The notes beneath the pieces were generated by a model that was not told the origin of the DNA, made no database searches, and worked only from the letters and a program-made list of their open reading frames with translations. Shown piece after piece: positions 15,795-20,622 of a DNA stretch of 20,622 nt; position 1 is the stretch's first letter; each line of letters opens with the position of its first letter. The stretch covers positions 2,434-23,055 of the forward strand of contig JAGREZ010000108.1 of the NCBI GenBank assembly GCA_020446285.1. Reading direction: 5' to 3'. This stretch comes from Geminicoccaceae bacterium (lineage in GTDB: Bacteria; Pseudomonadota; Alphaproteobacteria; Geminicoccales; Geminicoccaceae). A program made the translations under genes and the position numbers.

Positions 15795-15824
15795 GGCGGG
15801 CGCCTTGGGGTGGCCCGCCTTTTT
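15795..15824 (+). terminator. intrinsic terminator of the MaoC gene
   Basis: GGCGGGC (15795-15801) and GCCCGCC (15813-15819) form a 7-bp GC stem with an 11-base loop, followed by TTTTT (15820-15824). It works in the plus direction only; the opposite side has no matching A/T tract for the convergent MFS gene, which ends 14 bases further on. Confidence 0.85.
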
Positions 15825-15837
15825 CGTGGGTGTCCTT

Positions 15838-17085
15838 TCAGTCCCGCCGTTCATCGCCCTGTTGTCGCCGCACCCGCGAGGCGAGGCGGAAGAGTGCCGG
15901 CGAGGTGCGGATCAGGCCGACGAAACCGCCGCGTTCGCCGACCGGCACGGTCGGCCGTGAGCGCATGCGATAGAGGGCGAATAGCAGCAGCAGCCCGTGC
16001 ATTGCCGAGCAGTAGTAGAACAGCGCCGCGTTGCCGAAGAGCGAGACGGCGGCCGAGCCGAGAAACGGCCCGGCGGTGGCACCGATGCCGAAGACGAGGA
16101 ACAGTCCGGCCGAGACCTCGACATATTCGTCCTCGCCGGCGAAGTCGTTGGCATGGGTCATGGAGATCGAATAGATCGGCACGGCGAACCCGCCGAAGAG
16201 AAAGCCGGCGATGATGAACCAGGTCGCGCCGAGGGTTGCGAGGTGGCTCATGAAGGCGGATGCGAGCATCGCGCCGATGGTGGCGATCATGAGCACGGTG
16301 CGGCGATCGACGCGGTCGGACAGCGCCCCCATGGGAAACTGCAGGAGCGCGCCGCCGAGGATGAAGGCGCTCATGAGCGAGGCGATCTCGGTGACCGAGA
16401 GGCCGAGGTCGAAAGCCACGGTCGGCGCCACCATGCGGAAGGTGCCATTGACGAGCCCCACGCCGAAGACGCCGGCCGCCCCGAGCGGCGAGAGGCGCAG
16501 GATCCAGCCCAGCCGCATCTTCGGTTGCAATGGCGGCTGCGGTGGCGTGACCCGGCTCATCGACAGCGGCACCAGCGCGAAACAGAAGAACAGGGCGACG
16601 AAGCTGAAGATCTCGAACGAGCGGGGGTCGGCGAGGGTGAGGATGAACTGGCCGGCGGTCACGCAGCCGAGATCGACGAGCCGGTAGATGCTGAGCACCC
16701 GTCCGCGATCCTCGTTCGAGCTTCGCGCGTTCAGCCAGCTTTCGAGGACGAGGGTGAGACTGGCGAAACAGACGCCGCCGGCGGCGCGCAGGATGCCCCA
16801 TGCGAGCGGCGAAACGAGCATGGCGTGGATGAGTGCGGCGGCTGCATAGAGCGCTCCCATGGCGGCGAAGGTCCGCACATGGCCGACACGCACGATCAGC
16901 CGCGGTGCCCAGATCGATCCGGCGATGAACCCGGCATAGAATGCCGAGCCGAGCAGGCCGATGGTCGTCGGCGGGAAATTCTCCAGATTGGCCCGCACGG
17001 CGATGAGCGTGCCGAACAGGCCATTGCCGGCAAGAAGGACACCCGCCGACACCAGTAGGGCAGCGAGGGAAGCGAGATGGACCAT
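15838..17085 (-). CDS. MFS transporter
   Basis: An inner-membrane protein of 415 residues with 12 hydrophobic segments. The between-helix 2-3 loop carries the MFS motif A in the form GSIWAPRLIVRVGHVRTFA, and GALSDRVDRRTVLM is its repeat in the second half. It resembles the YcaD-like group of major facilitators. The substrate is unknown. The start is taken as the ATG at 17085, where the family N-terminus (VHLASLAALLVSAGVLLAGNGLF) begins, although no good ribosome binding site precedes it; an open frame continues 39 codons upstream but looks non-coding. It is divergent from the OtnK gene, so import of a four-carbon acid is a possible but unproven role. Confidence 0.88.
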   Translation of the reverse strand: MVHLASLAALLVSAGVLLAGNGLFGTLIAVRANLENFPPTTIGLLGSAFYAGFIAGSIWAPRLIVRVGHVRTFAAMGALYAAAALIHAMLVSPLAWGILRAAGGVCFASLTLVLESWLNARSSNEDRGRVLSIYRLVDLGCVTAGQFILTLADPRSFEIFSFVALFFCFALVPLSMSRVTPPQPPLQPKMRLGWILRLSPLGAAGVFGVGLVNGTFRMVAPTVAFDLGLSVTEIASLMSAFILGGALLQFPMGALSDRVDRRTVLMIATIGAMLASAFMSHLATLGATWFIIAGFLFGGFAVPIYSISMTHANDFAGEDEYVEVSAGLFLVFGIGATAGPFLGSAAVSLFGNAALFYYCSAMHGLLLLFALYRMRSRPTVPVGERGGFVGLIRTSPALFRLASRVRRQQGDERRD

Positions 17086-17312
17086 CGTGTGCGTCTGCCG
17101 GAATCTTCTTGATTGGTATTGTGCTAGGCCCGTTTGCGATATCGGGAAAGCCCGCGATCTCCCCGGTGCATTCTGGAGGCGTGGATTGATACCGGTTGGC
17201 AACGCTCGTAAGGTCGCATCGGCCGTCGGGCGGCGTTCTGGCGGGATTGCGGCTGCGGCTGCGGGCTGAAGACCGCTCGCCGGGTTCGCAGAGTCAGGGG
17301 GGAGAGGCTGGG

Positions 17313-18578
17313 ATGGGAATGGTGCTCGGTACGATCGCCGATGATTTCACCGGTGCGACCGATCTGTGCAACACGCTCGTGCGTCAGGGAATGCGCACCG
17401 TCCAGCTCATCGACGTTCCCGACCCGTCATTGCCGGTGCCCGATGCGGATGCCGTCACCATCGCGCTGAAATCGCGCACGATCCCGGCCGGCGAGGCGGT
17501 CGCGCAATCGCTGCGCGCGCTCGAATGGCTGCGTGCGAACGGTGCGGTGCAGATCCTCTTCAAGTACTGCTCGACCTTCGACAGCACCGACAGGGGCAAT
17601 ATCGGCCCGGTCGCCGATGCGCTCATGGATGCACTCGGCAGCCGCCTGACGGTGGAATGCCCGGCCTTTCCGGAGACGGGACGGACGATCTACAAGGGCC
17701 ATCTCTTCGTTGGCGACGCGCTCCTTGGCGACACCCACATGCGGCATCATCCGCTGACACCGATGACCGATTCCAGTCTGGTGCGGGTCCTGCAGGCGCA
17801 GACGCCGCGCAGGGTCGGGCTGGTCGATCATGCCGTGGTGGCGAAAGGCGCGGATGCGGTCCGCAGCCGTCTCGTGGAACTCGAGCGGGAGGGGCATGGA
17901 CACGCGATCCTCGATGCCATCGCCGACGAGGACCTCATGGTGCTCGGCGAGGCGCTTGCGGATATGCCGCTCGTGACCGGCGGCTCGGGGATCGCCATGG
18001 GCCTTCCGCGCAATTTTCGTGAGCGGGGACTGATCGGCGAAGGCGGCGGTGCCGCCGGACTGCCGGCGATCGCGGGAAGGGAACTGGTGATCGCGGGTTC
18101 CTGTTCGGCCGCCACGCTCGGCCAGATCGACCACATGTCCGCGCGCCGCCCCACCTTCCGGCTCAGCCCGCAGGAGCTGGCGAACGGCCATGACGTGGCG
18201 CGGACGGCAGGGGAGATCCTCAAGGCGGATGCCGACGGGCCGGTGCTGGTCTATGCCAGTGCTTCCGGTGAGGAGGTCGCCGCCGCGCAGGCAGCGCTCG
18301 GGCGCGAACGGGCCGGCGAGCTCGTCGAGAATGCACTCGCCGAAATCGCCCGGCTCTGTGTCGAGGGCGGCGTGCGCCGTCTGGTCGTCGCCGGCGGCGA
18401 GACATCCGGTGCGGTGGTAAGAGCGCTCGGCATCAGCGGGCTTCGCATCGGCGCGCAGATCGATCCGGGCGTTCCCGCCTGCGTTTCCATCGGCCGCCAC
18501 GAACTGGCGCTGGCGCTCAAGTCGGGCAATTTCGGCGGCGTCGATTTCTTCACACGAGCCTTCGAGGTCATGCCATGA
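17313..18578 (+). CDS. otnK: four-carbon acid sugar kinase (3-oxo-tetronate kinase)
   Basis: A kinase of the DUF1537 family, 421 residues. It phosphorylates a 3-oxo-tetronate (from L-threonate, D-threonate or erythronate) at C4 with ATP. The N-terminal domain starts with TIADDFTGATDLCNTL (7-22), the hallmark ADDFTGA motif, and contains KYCSTFDSTDRGNIGP; the C-terminal nucleotide-binding domain has VVAGGETSGAV (359-369). The phrase RNFRERGLI and the length fit the OtnK branch. The ATG at 17313 has GGGGAGAGG a few bases upstream. otnC overlaps by 4 bases, which strongly supports the function. The dehydrogenase and isomerase normally needed before this step are not in the window. Confidence 0.9.
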   Translation: MGMVLGTIADDFTGATDLCNTLVRQGMRTVQLIDVPDPSLPVPDADAVTIALKSRTIPAGEAVAQSLRALEWLRANGAVQILFKYCSTFDSTDRGNIGPVADALMDALGSRLTVECPAFPETGRTIYKGHLFVGDALLGDTHMRHHPLTPMTDSSLVRVLQAQTPRRVGLVDHAVVAKGADAVRSRLVELEREGHGHAILDAIADEDLMVLGEALADMPLVTGGSGIAMGLPRNFRERGLIGEGGGAAGLPAIAGRELVIAGSCSAATLGQIDHMSARRPTFRLSPQELANGHDVARTAGEILKADADGPVLVYASASGEEVAAAQAALGRERAGELVENALAEIARLCVEGGVRRLVVAGGETSGAVVRALGISGLRIGAQIDPGVPACVSIGRHELALALKSGNFGGVDFFTRAFEVMP

Positions 18579-19207
18579 ACGAGAGCAGGGCGCGCGACGA
18601 GATCGCCCGCATCGGCCGTTCCATCTTCGAGCGCGGGCTGACCATGGGCAGTTCCGGCAATATCTCCGTCAGGGTCGAGGATGGCTGGCTGATGACGCCC
18701 ACGGGCGCCACGCTCGGCACGCTCGATCCGGCGCGGATCGCGAAGCTGGACGAGGCCGGAAAGCACATCAGCGGCGACAAGCCGACCAAGGAGACATTCC
18801 TGCATATCGGCATGTATCGACACAGGAAGGATGCGCGCGCGGTCGTGCATCTCCATTCCACCCATTCGGTGGCGGTGAGCTGTCTCGATGGGATCGACGC
18901 GGACAATGTCATCCCGCCGATCACCGCCTATTATGTGATGCGCGTCGGCATGCTGCCGCTCGTGCCCTACTACCGGCCGGGCGATCCGGCGCTCGGCCCC
19001 GCCGTGGAAAAGCTCGCGGGCCGGCATCATGCGGTACTGCTTGCCAATCATGGACCCGTGGTGGCGGGCACATCGCTCGACAATGCGACCTTTGCCATGG
19101 AGGAACTGGAGGAGACGGCGAAGCTCTATCTCCTGCTGCATGGCCGCGCCATACGCCCGCTGAATGACGAACAGGTCGCGGAGTTGCGGGCTGCCACATC
19201 CGCGTGA
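18575..19207 (+). CDS. otnC: 3-oxo-tetronate 4-phosphate decarboxylase, class II aldolase family
   Basis: A zinc-dependent class II aldolase/adducin-family protein of 210 residues. It would decarboxylate 3-oxo-tetronate 4-phosphate to dihydroxyacetone phosphate and CO2. The family features are complete: MGSSGNIS (24-31) as phosphate-binding loop, KPTKE with catalytic E73, the zinc ligands H92 and H94 in VHLHSTHS, and H159 in LANHGPV. The ATG overlaps the otnK stop (ATGA), the standard otnK-otnC pairing. Fuculose-phosphate aldolases have the same fold, so the assignment rests on the pairing with otnK. A glutaryl-CoA dehydrogenase gene follows after 105 bases, probably with its own control. Confidence 0.9.
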   Translation: MNESRARDEIARIGRSIFERGLTMGSSGNISVRVEDGWLMTPTGATLGTLDPARIAKLDEAGKHISGDKPTKETFLHIGMYRHRKDARAVVHLHSTHSVAVSCLDGIDADNVIPPITAYYVMRVGMLPLVPYYRPGDPALGPAVEKLAGRHHAVLLANHGPVVAGTSLDNATFAMEELEETAKLYLLLHGRAIRPLNDEQVAELRAATSA

Positions 19208-19312
19208 ACGCGCTATGATGGCGTCAATGCGAGGGGAGCGTCCGGGAGATGCGGCGTGCATCCGATCCTCCCGCGTCCGATTCCCGCATCCGATCAAGGA
19301 GATGAACCCGTC

Positions 19313-20533
19313 ATGTCAGCCGTTGCGAACAGTGCCGAAGGTGCGGCATCCGCGAAACTCTCCGCCTTCGACTGGACGGATCCGTTCCTCCTGAACGACC
19401 AGTTGACCGAGGAGGAACGCCTGGTCCAGCAGGCCGCCAACGATTACTGCCAGTCGCAGCTCATGCCGGCCATTCTCGAGGCCAACCGGCATGAGACCTT
19501 CGACCGCGCGATCTTCAATGCGTTCGGCGAGCTTGGCTTCATCGGCGTGACCATTCCCGAGGCCTATGGCGGCGCCGGCGCTTCCTATGTGACCTACGGT
19601 CTGGTCGCGCGCGAGATCGAACGGGTCGATTCCGGCTATCGCTCGGCGATGAGCGTGCAATCGTCGCTGGTGATGCAGCCGATCTACGCCTATGGCGACG
19701 AAACCCAGCGCATGCGCTGGCTGCCCGGTCTGGCAAAGGGGGAACTCGTCGGCTGTTTCGGCCTGACCGAGCCCGATCACGGCTCGGATGCCGGCGGTAT
19801 GCGGACCCGCGCGCGCAAGGTCGATGGCGGCTATCGCATTTCCGGCTCCAAGAACTGGATCACCAACGCGCCGATCGCCGATGTTCTGGTCGTCTGGGCG
19901 AAGGATGATGAGGACGTGATCCGCGGTTTCGTTCTCGAGCGCGGCATGGAAGGGCTCGAAACGCCGAAGATCGAGGGCAAGTTCTCGCTGCGCGCGTCGG
20001 TCACCGGCATGATCATGATGGATGACGTGTTCGTCCCCGACGAGAACCTGCTGCCCAACGTCAAGGGCCTGAGGGGGCCCTTCGGCTGCCTCAACCGCGC
20101 GCGTTTCGGCATTGCCTGGGGCAGCATGGGTGCCGCCGAATTCTGCTGGCATGCCGCCCGCAACTATACGCTCGACCGCAAGCAGTTCGGCCGTCCGCTC
20201 GCCGCCAACCAGCTGATCCAGAAGAAGCTCGCCGACATGCAGACCGAGATCACGCTGGGGCTGAACGCCGCCCTTCGCGTCGGCCGGATGCTGGACGAGG
20301 GCAATGCGGCGCCCGAAACCATCTCGCTCATCAAGCGCAACAATTGCGGCAAGGCCCTGGACATCGCCCGCACGGCACGCGACATGCACGGCGGCAATGG
20401 CGTGTCCGATGAATATCATGTGATCCGTCACGTCATGAATCTCGAGGCGGTCAACACCTATGAAGGCACGCATGACGTCCACGCGCTGATCCTCGGGCGG
20501 GCACAGACGGGCATCCAGGCTTTCACAGGCTGA
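19313..20533 (+). CDS. gcdH: glutaryl-CoA dehydrogenase
   Basis: An acyl-CoA dehydrogenase of 406 residues that oxidises and decarboxylates glutaryl-CoA to crotonyl-CoA in lysine, tryptophan and glutarate breakdown. The N-terminal and middle domains show [22 protein letters not shown] (75-96) and [15 protein letters not shown] (149-163). R110 in [17 protein letters not shown] is the arginine that marks glutaryl-CoA specificity, and the catalytic base is E384 in [15 protein letters not shown]. The ATG at 19313 lies 11 bases after AAGGAG (19297-19301 region); an ATG at 19302 is out of frame. The FAD-binding regions look complete. No regulator gene such as the LysR type often found with gcdH is in view. 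Confidence 0.95.
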   Translation: MSAVANSAEGAASAKLSAFDWTDPFLLNDQLTEEERLVQQAANDYCQSQLMPAILEANRHETFDRAIFNAFGELGFIGVTIPEAYGGAGASYVTYGLVAREIERVDSGYRSAMSVQSSLVMQPIYAYGDETQRMRWLPGLAKGELVGCFGLTEPDHGSDAGGMRTRARKVDGGYRISGSKNWITNAPIADVLVVWAKDDEDVIRGFVLERGMEGLETPKIEGKFSLRASVTGMIMMDDVFVPDENLLPNVKGLRGPFGCLNRARFGIAWGSMGAAEFCWHAARNYTLDRKQFGRPLAANQLIQKKLADMQTEITLGLNAALRVGRMLDEGNAAPETISLIKRNNCGKALDIARTARDMHGGNGVSDEYHVIRHVMNLEAVNTYEGTHDVHALILGRAQTGIQAFTG

Positions 20534-20559
20534 GCGGGCACGGGCCGAGCGGGCACGGG
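20532..20559. repeat. 13-bp direct repeat after gcdH, period 15
   Basis: GAGCGGGCACGGG occurs at 20532-20544 and 20547-20559, separated by CC. The first copy contains the last bases of the gcdH stop codon. Beyond it, GGAGC-GAA-GCTCC (20607-20619) can form a short hairpin at the window edge; whether a T tract follows cannot be seen. Confidence 0.8.
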
Positions 20560-20622
20560 GTGAATCTCTTCGGGTCCATTCCCCGCTGCTTGCGGCGAAC
20601 TCCGGAGGAGCGAAGCTCCGAC

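Noticed and set aside
15997..17058. A 353-codon plus-strand open frame opposite the MFS gene
   Set aside because: Charged, low-complexity antisense translation; the MFS gene on the other strand has 12 clear membrane segments.
17086..17312. Divergent promoters between the MFS and otnK genes
   Set aside because: I searched for TTGNNN-17-TATNNT type pairs on both strands around 17101-17145 and found only poor matches such as TTGGTA with CGATAT; promoters must exist here but cannot be placed.
20601..20622. Terminator of gcdH at the window edge
   Set aside because: A 5-bp stem (GGAGC-GAA-GCTCC) is present but the window ends before any T tract could be seen, so it cannot be called.

Overview
The window is GC-rich, gene-dense chromosomal DNA from an alphaproteobacterium. 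I infer this from the codon usage, a cysteine-free L31 followed by a 41-residue L36, the MsbA-related ABC exporter beside rpmE, and GlcD/GlcE/GlcF and glutaryl-CoA dehydrogenase proteins of alphaproteobacterial type. The order cannot be fixed from sequence alone. I see no rRNA, tRNA, phage gene, CRISPR array, transposase or origin.

Layout. (1) 3-2492: an ABC exporter on the minus strand, divergent from rpmE-rpmJ, which have a clear sigma70-type promoter and a terminator. (2) 2783-12317, plus strand: an IclR regulator, a LysE-type exporter, glycerate 2-kinase, a GNAT acetyltransferase and glcD, then glcE, glcF, a small cupin and a small VOC protein. This is a glycolate/glyoxylate/glycerate module. 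GlcDEF oxidises glycolate to glyoxylate, and the kinase feeds glycerate into glycolysis as 2-phosphoglycerate. The module is split between glcD and glcE by an inverted EamA transporter gene and a roughly 213-bp imperfect palindrome (8774-8986) that looks like a miniature inverted-repeat element. (3) 12301-14881: a second, larger VOC protein overlapping the first tail to tail, an MTA/SAH nucleosidase, and a minus-strand nitroreductase-lipoprotein pair. (4) 15229-17085: a MaoC/PhaJ-type hydratase with a possible PhaR-type site in its leader, and an MFS transporter. (5) 17313-20533: an OtnK-OtnC pair (four-carbon acid sugar kinase and decarboxylase, giving dihydroxyacetone phosphate) followed by glutaryl-CoA dehydrogenase.

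The common theme is catabolism of small hydroxy acids (C2 glycolate, C3 glycerate, C4 tetronates) plus acyl-CoA metabolism. Most genes are ordinary housekeeping or accessory metabolism. The less explained signals lie between genes: the long palindrome; eight two-copy direct repeats of 13-31 bp, nearly all intergenic; one such duplication lying across the start codon of the EamA gene, where it creates a six-codon overlapping minigene; and a run of CATGTC motifs ahead of the IclR gene. I found no convincing new multi-gene system. The palindrome and the duplication pattern are the best leads.
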